Below, one piece after another: positions 56,423-64,000 of a stretch of DNA of 64,000 bases. This DNA comes from Solirubrum sp044628455. GTDB taxonomy: Bacteria; Bacteroidota; Bacteroidia; Cytophagales; Hymenobacteraceae. The stretch covers positions 372,001-436,000 of the forward strand of contig NZ_JBIYZW010000001.1 of assembly GCF_044628455.1 (NCBI RefSeq), written 5' to 3'. Every line of letters starts with the position of its first letter. The first letter of the stretch is position 1. The translations under genes were made by a program, and so were the position numbers. Under the pieces are notes generated by a model. That model ran no database searches, was not told where the DNA came from, and saw only the letters and a list, made by a program, of their open reading frames with translations.

Positions 56423-57865
56423 ATGGCCAAAAACACCCAAAAACTCCACGGCAAGGACCTGCGCCAGCTCGGCTTTACCGACGACAAGCACATCAGCCTC
56501 GCCCTCGACATTCTCGACCAGCGCGAGCTGCGCAAGCTCGATAAAGGCAGTGCCCTGGCCCTGTTGCGCGAAATCAAGGCCGACCCGTTCAAGTACGTGC
56601 GCGACCAAACCTGGCGCCCCCTGGCCCAGGAGCTGGTGCCCCAGCCCCGCCGCGACGTGGCCCTCAACCCCAGCATCAAGGACTACCGCCGCTACGGCGA
56701 CGCCTTCATCGAGGACGGGGCCCGCAAGCAGATGGATACCGCCATGCAGCTGCCCGTGACCATCGACGGGGCGCTGATGCCCGACGCCCACCAAGGCTAC
56801 GGTTTGCCCATCGGCGGGGTGCTGGCCGTCGACAACGCGGTGATTCCCTACGGCGTGGGCATGGACATCGGCTGCCGCATGGCCCTGTCGGTGTTCGACG
56901 TGCCGGCGCGCTACCTGGAGCAGCGCCGCGACGAGCTCAGGAAGCTGCTGCACAACCACACCCGCTTCGGCAACAAGGAAACCTTCAAGAACCCCGCCGA
57001 CGACCCGGTGCTGGCGCGGCCCGAGTTCAAGGAAATCGGGGTGGTGCGCGGCAAGCGCGAGGCGGCCATCAACCAGCTCGGCTCCTCCGGCTCGGGCAAC
57101 CACTTCGTGGAGTGGGGCATCGTCGACATCACGGCCGAAGACAACGAGCTGAACCTGCCGCTGGGCCAGTACCTGGGGCTGCTCTCGCACAGCGGCTCGC
57201 GCGGGCTGGGCGCGGCCATTGCCCAGCACTACACCAAAGTGGCCATGAACCGCTGCCCGCTGCCGCCCGAGGCCCGCTACCTGGCCTGGCTCGACCTCGA
57301 CACCCAGGAAGGCCAGGAGTACTGGGCAGCCATGAACCTCGCGGGCGACTACGCCTCGGCCTGCCACCGCGACATTCACCGCCGCCTCAGCAAAGCCCTG
57401 GGGCAGGACGTGCTGGCCAAGGTCGAAAACCACCACAACTTTGCCTGGAAGGAAGAGCTGCCCGACGGCCGTGAGGCCGTGGTGCACCGCAAGGGCGCCA
57501 CCCCGGCGGGTCGGGGCGTGCTGGGCGTTATTCCCGGCTCGATGACCGCGCCCGGCTTCATCGTGCGCGGCCGGGGCGAGCGGGACTCCATCCAGTCGGC
57601 CTCGCACGGGGCGGGGCGGCGGCTCTCGCGCACCCAGGCCAAGCAGCAGGTGAGTGAGGGCGAGCTGCGCCGGCTGCTGCGCGACCAGGGCGTGGAGCTG
57701 ATTGGCGGCGGCCTCGACGAAGCGCCGATGGCCTACAAGGACATTCACCAAGTAATGGCCCACCAGCGCGACCTGGTGGACGTGCTGGGCTCGTTCACCC
57801 CCAAAATCGTGCGCATGGACGCCGGCGGCGGGGGCAAGGGCAAGAGCCGCTACGGCGGCGAATAG
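56423..57865 (+). CDS. rtcB: RtcB-type RNA ligase 2
   Basis: 480-residue paralogue of the ligase at 54080; start MAKNTQKLHGKDLRQLGF. GMDIGCRM (Cys151), LGSSGSGNHFVEWG, LLSHSGSRGLG, VENHHNFAWKE, VHRKGATPAG and SASHGAGR (guanylation His395) are all intact, so both ligases should be active. It ends with a Gly/Lys-rich tail (AGGGGKGKSRYGGE) absent from ligase 1. The leader carries the XRE operators, suggesting that this copy is inducible whereas ligase 1 follows the Ro60/Y RNA block. Confidence 0.95.
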   Translation: MAKNTQKLHGKDLRQLGFTDDKHISLALDILDQRELRKLDKGSALALLREIKADPFKYVRDQTWRPLAQELVPQPRRDVALNPSIKDYRRYGDAFIEDGARKQMDTAMQLPVTIDGALMPDAHQGYGLPIGGVLAVDNAVIPYGVGMDIGCRMALSVFDVPARYLEQRRDELRKLLHNHTRFGNKETFKNPADDPVLARPEFKEIGVVRGKREAAINQLGSSGSGNHFVEWGIVDITAEDNELNLPLGQYLGLLSHSGSRGLGAAIAQHYTKVAMNRCPLPPEARYLAWLDLDTQEGQEYWAAMNLAGDYASACHRDIHRRLSKALGQDVLAKVENHHNFAWKEELPDGREAVVHRKGATPAGRGVLGVIPGSMTAPGFIVRGRGERDSIQSASHGAGRRLSRTQAKQQVSEGELRRLLRDQGVELIGGGLDEAPMAYKDIHQVMAHQRDLVDVLGSFTPKIVRMDAGGGGKGKSRYGGE

Positions 57866-57899
57866 CGGACCGGCGGCCGGCCCCATCCGCTGAACGCAC

Positions 57900-57931
57900 A
57901 ACGGCCCGCCAACTCGCGTTGGCGGGCCGTT
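57900..57931. terminator. Bidirectional terminator
   Basis: Perfect stem of 12 bp (57901-57912 with 57919-57930), extendable by an A-T pair, 6-nt loop. It lies between the converging RtcB 2 and PID-CTERM genes. Confidence 0.85.
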
Positions 57932-57948
57932 TCGCTGGGGCCGGCCGG

Positions 57949-58167
57949 CTAGCGGCGGCGGGCGTCGCGCAGCTTCTTGAGGCCGTAGGCGGCGCCAGCG
58001 GCCAGCAGCAGCGAGGCGCCGCCGTCGAGGGGCACGGCCGTGGGCTGGCCGGGCTGGGGGCCGCCCGAGCCGGGGTTGCCCTGGGCCAGCAGGGAGGTGG
58101 AAGCCGGGAGCAATAGCAGCGCGGCGGTGCAGGCCAGCCCGCGCAGGGAAGAGCAGAAGTGATGCAT
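57949..58167 (-). CDS. PID-CTERM sorting-domain protein, 72 residues
   Basis: Short exported protein: signal peptide (GLACTAALLLLPASTSLLAQ), a Gly/Pro-rich spacer, then VPLDGGASLLLAAGAAYGLKKLRDARRR, the PID-CTERM tripartite signal (P-x-D-G motif, hydrophobic helix, basic end) found on Bacteroidota surface proteins. Almost nothing but sorting signals remains in the mature chain. Follows the T9SS protein gene on the same strand. Confidence 0.85.
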   Translation of the reverse strand: MHHFCSSLRGLACTAALLLLPASTSLLAQGNPGSGGPQPGQPTAVPLDGGASLLLAAGAAYGLKKLRDARRR

Positions 58168-58261
58168 CGTTGGAAAAAGCTGGGAATGAGGCCGGGCGCC
58201 ACCAGCCCCGGCGGCGGCAAGCCGCGCGGGACCGGGGCGCGTGGGGCCGATCAGGAAAAGG

Positions 58262-61200
58262 TTATTCTACCACCAGGCGCTTGTTGACCATGCCCTGGGC
58301 GGTGCTCAGGCGCAGGGTGTACACGCCGGGGGCCACGCCGCTCAGCGACAAAGCCGGGGCATCGGCCGTGCGGGCCGCGGGTAGCTCGTGGCGCCGCACC
58401 ACCTGGCCCAGGCTGTTGACCAGGCTCACCGCTACCGGCTGCTGGCGCAGGGCGGCGGGCAGGCCCAGCGTAACCTGGGTGCGGGCGGGGTTGGGGAACA
58501 CGGCCACCTGCTGGCTGAGCGAGGCCGGGGCCGTGGCCAGCACCTGGCGCGAGCTCACCAGCAAGCTGAAGCGGCCGCTGACCGGCGCGCCGGCCGCAAC
58601 GGCAAAGGTGTAGGCGGGCTGCTGAGCCAGGTCGACCACGGCGCCGGTGAGGGCGTCGCGCAGGTAGGCGAAGCGGCCGGCGGGCAGGCGCAGCAGCTCG
58701 GTGGCCTGCAGGGTGTAGCTGCCGGGCTGGGCCTGCACGCGCAGGGGCACGGTCACGTCGGCGGCGGCGAGGGCCGGCAGGGCATTCACCGACAGCAGGG
58801 CGGCCGGGCTCATTTCCGAGGCCAGCGCGGGACCGTTGCCGGCCAGCAGCTTGTAAGCATCCAGGGCGGCGTCGAAGCCGGCGGTGGCGCCGGGCTCGAA
58901 GTACACCACAGCATCATCGGCCGCACCGGTGGCGGCGCGCAGCTCCAGGCGCACCAGCGGGGCCGTAGCGGCGCCGCGCTGGAACACGGGGCTGGCGTAG
59001 GTGGTCAGGCGGTCGTCGTTGTCGAAGGACACGGCGCGCACCACGGCCGCGGCCGAGACGGAGGCCCGCACGAAGAAGCCTTGACCTGTGCCGATGACGT
59101 TGGTGCCGCCGTTGGTGCCCACGCCATTAGCCACGTAGGTGGAGTAGGTGCCGGCGTAGGGGCCGGTGGCGCGGTACACGTACACGGCCGCGTCGACGGA
59201 GGAGCGGCTTACCAAATCCCAGTTAATGGGCGAGGGGTAGGGGTTGCCCAGCAAATGCCAGCCCGACTCGGCCTGCGGGCCGCGGGTGAGGCCGCTCACT
59301 GCGATGGGGCCGTTGTTGAGCGTGCCCACGAAGTCGACGGTCTGCGAAGCCGGGATGTTGACGGTGTAGCCGCGGCCCACCACCAGGGCATCACCCAGGG
59401 AACCGGGCGAGAAGAAGCCCTTGTCGAAGTCCTGCGGCACGGGGTTGCCGCTGGTGTTCACGCGCTGCTCGTCGTAGCCGAACACGGTGGGGAAGGGCGT
59501 AACCAGCGTGGGCGTGGGCGAGGTGTTGTAGGCCGGATTCACCACCGGGGTGTAGCCGGGCGTGGCCAGGTCGGCCACGGTGCTGCCGCTCACCGGCGCC
59601 GAGTAGTGGCGGTAGCCCGGCCCGGGGTTGAGCGCGGGGCTGATGTAGCGCTGCACGGTAGCGGTGCCCTGCACCACGGCCGCGCCGTTGTTGATGACGT
59701 GGGCTGTGCCGGCGGCGTTGGAGAGCAGCGTCAGGTTGCCGTTGGAGGCCAGGTTGCCGTTGAGGGTGAGCACGCGCTGCACCTGCACCGGGCCGCTGGC
59801 CACCACCCCGGCCGGACCGGCCGTGAGGTTGTGGAACATGGTCATCGAGCCGGCAATGGTTTGGGCGGCGGGACCGGTGAAGCGCACTTCGCCCGTGCCC
59901 GCGCCGCTGGTGCTGCCGCCGTTGTTCTGGAAGTTGCCCGCCAGGGTGAGCACGCCGCCGTCGTTGGTGGTGAGGGTGGCGCCGCTGCCCAGGGTGAGGT
60001 TACGCGCCTGCTGGGCGCCGCTCACCACCGGGTCGTTGGCCACGTTCGGAATAATCACGTCGTCGTTGGCCCCGGGCACCTGCGCCGGGCTCCAGTTGCC
60101 GGCCGTGCCCCAGTCCGTCGATACCGCGCCCGTCCAGGTGAGGGCGCCCGTGATAACCGGGCCGGGGGTGAGGAAGGCTGCTACGCTGGTCAGGTTCGAG
60201 CCCGCGCCGATGCGGCCCAGCAGGCTGGCGCCCCCGGTGCTCAGGTTGACGCTGTAGAGGTTGTCGGCGGCCGAGCCGGTGGGCGAGGCTACCAGGAAGG
60301 CCGCGTTGGCCGGCGCATCGGGGTCGGTCAGGTCCGAGTACACGTCGAAGTCGACGCCGGGGTTCACCGTAATGCCGCTGGGACCCTGGTCCACGTAAGT
60401 GCCCGCGTTGGCGTTGGTGGAGCGCAGCAGCACCTGGCGGGCCTGGTCGTAGCCGTAGAGCGTGGTGCCGGTGTTGGCGTTGTTGTCGTTGTTGGTGTAG
60501 GCCGCCCCCGAAATGGTGGGCGTGCCGCCGGGGTTGCTGAGCGTGCCATCCACCAGGAAGGCGCCGTCGGCGGGGTTCATGCGCAGGTTGGCCTGGTTGG
60601 CGGCCGAGGTAATACGGATGCGGTCGACGGTGGGGTTGAAGTCGAAGCCGATGGCGTTGGCCGTGGTGCCCAGGTTCAGCGTTTGCAGGGCGCCGATGGC
60701 GGTGAGGGCGCCGCTGGTCAGGTTCAGGCTGTAGAGCTGGCCCTCTTGCGTGGTGGCGTTGTAGCCCAGGGCCAGCAGCTGCCCGGTGGCGGGGCGGAAG
60801 TCGGCACCAACCAGCACCTGGGTGGCGGGCAGGCCGGTGATGTTGACGGCCGAGCGAATCACGCCGGGGTTGCCCGAGTCAAACGACACCAGGTTGCCGC
60901 CGGCCACGCCGTAGAGCAGGCGGCCCACGAGGGCCAGCGAGTCATTGGCGCCCATGAGCTGGGCGGCCACGTCGCGCACCGGAATGCCCAGGCCGATGGC
61001 GCCGGCCAGCGTCGGGGCGCCCGAGGTCAGGTCGAGGGTGTAGAGGTTGCTGGTGTTCTGCCCGTTGGGGTTGGCCGTGAGGAAGGCCCGGTTCACCGAG
61101 CTGCCGCGGTCGTAGTAAATGTCGAGGTCGACCAGGGCGTTGGCCGGGTTCAGGGCCAGGCCGGTGGGGTTGCCCACGGTGTTGAGGGTGCCGGCGTTGG

Positions 61201-62662
61201 GCGGGTTCTGAATGGCCAGGATGCTCAGGGCCTCGTCGATGTCGAAGAGCACGGTGCTGGTGCTGCCGGGGTAGCTGTTGGTATAGCCCACCGCGCCGAT
61301 GCGGGGCGTCTGGCCGGCGTTGGGGTCGGCGGCGGCGTAGGCCAGGGTGCCATCGGTGGCGGCCAGCCCGCCCGTGACGGGGTTGAGGCGGTAGTTGGCG
61401 CCGTTGGTGCTGACCACCCGGATGCGGTCGACGGTGGGGTTGAAGTCGAAGCCGATGTTGTCGGAAGCTCCGCCCAGCTCCAGGCGGATGGCCGGCGCTA
61501 CGGCGGTAGCCGCGCCACTGGCCGGGTTAATCACGTAGAGCTGGGAGTTGGCGCCCGCCGTGGCCGCGTCGTAGCCCAGGGCCATGAGCTGCCCGGTGTT
61601 GGGGCGGAAGTCGGTACCCACGATGGTCTGCCCGGCCGTGACGCCCGAGAGCGGCACCGCGGAGTTGATGTACTGGGGCGTGCCCGAGTAAAACGAGAGC
61701 AGGTTGTTGTTGGTGTTGACGGCGTAGAGCAGCTGACCGCTGGGCGCTGGGGCGGTGCGGTTGATGCGGATGGCAATGTCGGTGATGCCCACGCCCGTGC
61801 CGTTGATGGCCCCGGCCAGGGTGGTATTGCCGTTGGCGGGGTCGACGCGGTAGAGCAGCGACACGAACTGGCCGCCCTGCACCTGGTTCACGTTCAAGTA
61901 GAACTGCTGGTCGTTGGGCCCGAAGGCCACGATGTCCAGGTCGGTGCTGGCGCCGGGGGCGTTGATGGGCGTGGGGTTGCCCAGGGCCGTGGGGGCGAGC
62001 GTCAGCACGGTGTTCTGGGTGCCGGCGTTGGGCGGGTTCTGAATCAGCAGCTGGGAGCGTTGCTCATCGATGGTGTAGAGCGTAGTGGTAGCGGCCCCGA
62101 TGTAGGAGTTGGTGTAGGCGGCCGCGCCCACGTAGGGGTTCTGCCCGGCGTTGGAGTCGCCGGCGGCAAAGGCCAGGGTGCCGTCGGTGGTGACGGCCCC
62201 GGTGACGGGGTGCAGGCGGTAGTTGGCGTCGTTGGTGCTCACGACGCGGATGCGGTCCACCGTGGGGTTGAAGTCGAAGCCGATGCGCTCGGCGGCACTG
62301 CCCAGGTTCAGGGTCATGGCGGCGCCCACGGGCGTGGCCACGGCCGTGGTCTGGTCGATGACGTAGAGGCGGGCGCGGGTGCTGTCGGCGTTGTAACCCA
62401 GGGCGTAGAGCTGGCCGGTGGCGGGGCGGAAGTCGAGGCCCACCAGCGCCTGGCCGGGCGCCACGCCGGTAATGGCCACGCGGGTTTGCGAGGTAGCCGG
62501 GCTGGCCAGGTTCACCGAGGTCAGGTCGGTGCCGGAAAGGCCGAACACCACCTGGGCCTGCACCGACGAGACGGTGCCCAGCCCGAGCGTGCCGACGGCC
62601 AGCACCGCGCAGGTGCGACGCCAGAACCCGGAAGAAGGGGAGAAGGGTACTGCTGTGTTCAT
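58262..62662 (-). CDS. Giant DUF4394 repeat protein with T9SS sorting domain
   Basis: 1466-residue secreted protein. Signal peptide (TCAVLAVGTLGLGTVSSVQAQ), then three DUF4394 beta-propeller-like units (~35-310, ~310-590, ~590-880), each with the hallmark VGxDFRPxTGQLxALGYN and IGFDFNPTVDRIRxxS. Next a beta-helix-like segment (TWTGAVSTDWGTAGNWSPAQVPG ... ~890-1020), further beta domains and a T9SS type A C-terminal domain (VFPNPARTQVTLGLP ... KRLVVE). Probably a surface or extracellular protein; function unknown. Confidence 0.9.
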   Translation of the reverse strand: MNTAVPFSPSSGFWRRTCAVLAVGTLGLGTVSSVQAQVVFGLSGTDLTSVNLASPATSQTRVAITGVAPGQALVGLDFRPATGQLYALGYNADSTRARLYVIDQTTAVATPVGAAMTLNLGSAAERIGFDFNPTVDRIRVVSTNDANYRLHPVTGAVTTDGTLAFAAGDSNAGQNPYVGAAAYTNSYIGAATTTLYTIDEQRSQLLIQNPPNAGTQNTVLTLAPTALGNPTPINAPGASTDLDIVAFGPNDQQFYLNVNQVQGGQFVSLLYRVDPANGNTTLAGAINGTGVGITDIAIRINRTAPAPSGQLLYAVNTNNNLLSFYSGTPQYINSAVPLSGVTAGQTIVGTDFRPNTGQLMALGYDAATAGANSQLYVINPASGAATAVAPAIRLELGGASDNIGFDFNPTVDRIRVVSTNGANYRLNPVTGGLAATDGTLAYAAADPNAGQTPRIGAVGYTNSYPGSTSTVLFDIDEALSILAIQNPPNAGTLNTVGNPTGLALNPANALVDLDIYYDRGSSVNRAFLTANPNGQNTSNLYTLDLTSGAPTLAGAIGLGIPVRDVAAQLMGANDSLALVGRLLYGVAGGNLVSFDSGNPGVIRSAVNITGLPATQVLVGADFRPATGQLLALGYNATTQEGQLYSLNLTSGALTAIGALQTLNLGTTANAIGFDFNPTVDRIRITSAANQANLRMNPADGAFLVDGTLSNPGGTPTISGAAYTNNDNNANTGTTLYGYDQARQVLLRSTNANAGTYVDQGPSGITVNPGVDFDVYSDLTDPDAPANAAFLVASPTGSAADNLYSVNLSTGGASLLGRIGAGSNLTSVAAFLTPGPVITGALTWTGAVSTDWGTAGNWSPAQVPGANDDVIIPNVANDPVVSGAQQARNLTLGSGATLTTNDGGVLTLAGNFQNNGGSTSGAGTGEVRFTGPAAQTIAGSMTMFHNLTAGPAGVVASGPVQVQRVLTLNGNLASNGNLTLLSNAAGTAHVINNGAAVVQGTATVQRYISPALNPGPGYRHYSAPVSGSTVADLATPGYTPVVNPAYNTSPTPTLVTPFPTVFGYDEQRVNTSGNPVPQDFDKGFFSPGSLGDALVVGRGYTVNIPASQTVDFVGTLNNGPIAVSGLTRGPQAESGWHLLGNPYPSPINWDLVSRSSVDAAVYVYRATGPYAGTYSTYVANGVGTNGGTNVIGTGQGFFVRASVSAAAVVRAVSFDNDDRLTTYASPVFQRGAATAPLVRLELRAATGAADDAVVYFEPGATAGFDAALDAYKLLAGNGPALASEMSPAALLSVNALPALAAADVTVPLRVQAQPGSYTLQATELLRLPAGRFAYLRDALTGAVVDLAQQPAYTFAVAAGAPVSGRFSLLVSSRQVLATAPASLSQQVAVFPNPARTQVTLGLPAALRQQPVAVSLVNSLGQVVRRHELPAARTADAPALSLSGVAPGVYTLRLSTAQGMVNKRLVVE

Positions 62663-62821
62663 ACTAAGGTTGTGGAAGAGTGAAGGTGAACAGACCGGTA
62701 CTCCCGCCGGCGGACAGCCGCGGGGCGGGCAACGGGGAAAGCTACGTAAGCGCGGGAAAAGCAGATTGGATTATCGGTGATTAAATTAAGATTAAGAAGC
62801 AGTGGGGGCCTGGCTTCCGGA

Positions 62822-63030
62822 CCTCACCCCCCCGGCCCCCTCTCCGGGAGGAGAGGGGGAGCCAGGAGTTGATAGCTAGCAGCTGGTGTACGGAGAGAGG
62901 GCACGGCGGCGCGGAGTAAAGAAGTGGGGCCACGGCTTGGAGCCGTNCGAGACCCGGAACGATCGGGGCCGGAGCCGGAAGGGTTGGGGCCTCACCCCCC
63001 GGCCCCCTCTCCAGGGGGAGAGGGGGAGCC
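62822..63030. repeat. Two copies of the dispersed GC-rich palindromic repeat flanking a hairpin copy
   Basis: Copies at 62822-62863 and 62990-63030 share the core CCCCCTCTCC...GGAGAGGGGG with the ATPase-internal copy. Between them (62924-62946) lies a truncated copy of the hairpin found at 63050. An N at 62947 breaks that copy, so the assembly was probably uncertain in this repeat. Confidence 0.85.
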
Positions 63031-63049
63031 GTGGCGGCGCGGGCGGGGC

Positions 63050-63080
63050 GTGGTGCCACGGCTTGGAGCCGTGGCACCAC
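63050..63080. repeat. Perfect 14-bp inverted repeat, REP-like hairpin
   Basis: 63050-63063 pairs perfectly with 63067-63080 around TGG. Core GCCACGGCT/AGCCGTGGC. The truncated neighbour copy at 62924 shows that this is a repeated family, and it alternates with the CCCCCTCTCC-type repeat. No protein is encoded. An AGCTATCAGCTG-type short repeat follows at 63110-63142; together with the upstream region (62663-62821) this fills a 640-bp gap without a gene. Confidence 0.85.
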
Positions 63081-63221
63081 TACGTTTAAGCGGCCCGGCC
63101 CCGCTTACTGAAGCTATCAGCTGTCAGCTAACAGCTAATAGCTTCGGTAAGGGTGAGGCAGCGGGATGGCGTGGTGTTGAACTATAAGTGAATTAATTAA
63201 GAATATTTATTGACGCGGGTA

Positions 63222-63252
63222 TTGTGCGGCTGGGGCGGAACGGCTAGTTTAA
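63222..63252 (+). promoter_or_regulatory. Candidate promoter of the terminal conserved protein
   Basis: TTG at 63222-63224 and TAGTTTAA at 63245-63252 (partial TAnnTTTG) are 20 bp apart, preceded by an AT-rich stretch (63180-63212). The start codon lies 50 bp further on. Confidence 0.4.
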
Positions 63253-63302
63253 GCCCATCATCAACCCAAACTCTTTTTCCAAACCCAAACCCATTCATCA
63301 GT

Positions 63303-63872
63303 ATGGCACGCGTATCCAACAACATTATTACGCAGGGGCTCAGCGGCACCATCGGCGGCACCCTGGTATTCCGACAGGTGGGCAGCAAGACCATCGTTTC
63401 GGCCGCCCCGCGCGACACCGACAAGGAGCCCACGGCCAGCCAGCGCCTGCACCAGGAGCGGTTTCAGATGGCGGCCCTCTACACCAAGGCCCAGCTCACC
63501 GACCCGGCGGTAAAGGCCGAGTACGAGGCCGGCCGCAGAGAGGACAGCACGGCCAGCGCCTACGCCATTGCCGTGGCCGACTTTATTCAGGCGCCCGACA
63601 TTCACGAGGTTGATTTGACCGACTACCAGGGGCAGGCCGGCGACACCATCCGCATCCGGGTGACCGACGACTTCAAGGTGCTCAGCACCACGGTGCGCAT
63701 CGAGAACGGCGACGGCTCGGTAGTGGAAGAAGGCGCGGCCGTGCGGCAGGCCAACGGCATCGACTGGGTATTCACGGCCACCAAGCCCAATGCCTCGCTG
63801 GAGGGCGACAAAATCACCATCCGGGCCACCGATAAACCCGGTAACCTGACCACCGACAGCCGTTTGCTGTAG
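63303..63872 (+). CDS. Conserved hypothetical protein, 189 residues
   Basis: Starts at the ATG at 63303 (MARVSNNIITQGLSGTIGGTLVFRQVGSKTIVSAAPRDTDKEPT). The N-terminus looks like the small phage-capsid-associated or secreted proteins of Bacteroidota, and the C-terminal half (TIRIRVTDDFKVLSTTVRIENGDGSVVEEG ... KITIRATDKPGN) is an immunoglobulin-like beta domain. No classical signal peptide. Function unknown; I do not recognise the family with certainty. Confidence 0.7.
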   Translation: MARVSNNIITQGLSGTIGGTLVFRQVGSKTIVSAAPRDTDKEPTASQRLHQERFQMAALYTKAQLTDPAVKAEYEAGRREDSTASAYAIAVADFIQAPDIHEVDLTDYQGQAGDTIRIRVTDDFKVLSTTVRIENGDGSVVEEGAAVRQANGIDWVFTATKPNASLEGDKITIRATDKPGNLTTDSRLL

Positions 63873-63903
63873 CCCAACGGTTTCCTGGTTGCGTACAATT
63901 CAG

Positions 63904-63937
63904 CGCCCCTGCCGGAACCAACCGTCAGGGGCGTTTT
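63904..63937 (+). terminator. Intrinsic terminator
   Basis: Stem CGCCCCTG (63904-63911) with CAGGGGCG (63926-63933), 14-nt loop, followed by TTTT. Ends the last gene of the window; the remaining 63 bp hold nothing recognised. Confidence 0.85.
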
Positions 63938-64000
63938 GAATATACGCACTATTTACTCACCCCTTGGGCACGGCGAAGGTGCCTTAGTGGGAAAATGCAA

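Noticed and set aside
62886..63187. ORFs crossing the ambiguous base
   Set aside because: They consist of translated palindromic repeats (PHPPAPSPGGEGE-type strings) and have no start context or domain.
63303..63872. Evidence for a prophage at the right edge
   Set aside because: One protein of uncertain family does not support a prophage; no integrase, capsid, terminase or attachment site was found.

Overview
The window is high-GC (roughly 65-70%) bacterial DNA from the Bacteroidota, most likely a Hymenobacter-like member of the Cytophagales. The evidence is SusC/SusD pairs, type IX secretion (T9SS) C-terminal sorting domains, a PID-CTERM protein, DUF6377, DUF4394 and DUF3592 proteins, and promoters with the Bacteroidota -7 box TAnnTTTG. 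No rRNA, canonical tRNA, prophage, IS element or CRISPR array was found. One ambiguous base (N) lies at 62947 inside a repeat.

Layout. 1-2418: NarL-type response regulator and TPR histidine kinase, convergent. 2548-20333: starch/alpha-glucan utilisation locus with a SusR-like DUF6377 membrane regulator, SusC, SusD, a secreted GH13, a GH97 alpha-glucosidase, a lipoprotein GH13, an oppositely oriented GH2, and a T9SS-secreted GH13 carrying two N-terminal starch-binding-like repeats. 20409-25180: HipA-like kinase plus DUF3037, an ABC ATPase, small unknowns and a methyltransferase. 25334-29065: acetoacetyl-CoA reductase, an RsbQ-like hydrolase translationally coupled to a PAS histidine kinase, and a PAS/LuxR regulator. 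29143-32961: PAP2 phosphatase, lipoproteins and DUF3592 membrane proteins. 32976-42831: leftward envelope-stress cassette (YbjN-like protein, PspA, YqiJ-like OB-fold membrane protein, a 44-residue hydrophobic peptide, flotillin, a small membrane protein, a giant AAA ATPase), with a divergent XRE regulator at 42983. 43833-49010: MaoC dehydratase, TetR regulator, hydrolase, HDAC/J-domain pair, NUDIX. 49182-49418: a short promoter-to-terminator unit with only a 29-codon ORF. 49870-57865: PcfJ-like protein, Ro60 (TROVE/vWA), an array of six Y-RNA-like genes, RtcB ligase, an XRE regulator with repeated operators, and a second RtcB. 57949-63872: PID-CTERM protein, a 1466-residue DUF4394/T9SS protein, a repeat-rich gap and a conserved unknown.

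The most interesting system is the Ro60 - Y RNA array - RtcB locus. Six tandem RNA units (52994-53877) share an invariant block GGTGYCGTAR-N8-TRCTTCG near the 5' end and RTTRCCC near the 3' end. Their terminal stems differ in sequence but are complementary within each unit. Three units carry a circularly permuted tRNA module in the order T-arm, closed 7-bp acceptor-like stem, U8-A9, D-arm, which is the YrlA type of tRNA mimicry. Ro60 and RtcB are known neighbours in bacteria (for example rsr-yrl-rtcBA of Salmonella). A six-member, structurally diversified array with two ligases, a PcfJ-like gene and a dedicated XRE regulator is unusual and suggests several Ro60-RNA complexes specialised for different RNA substrates.
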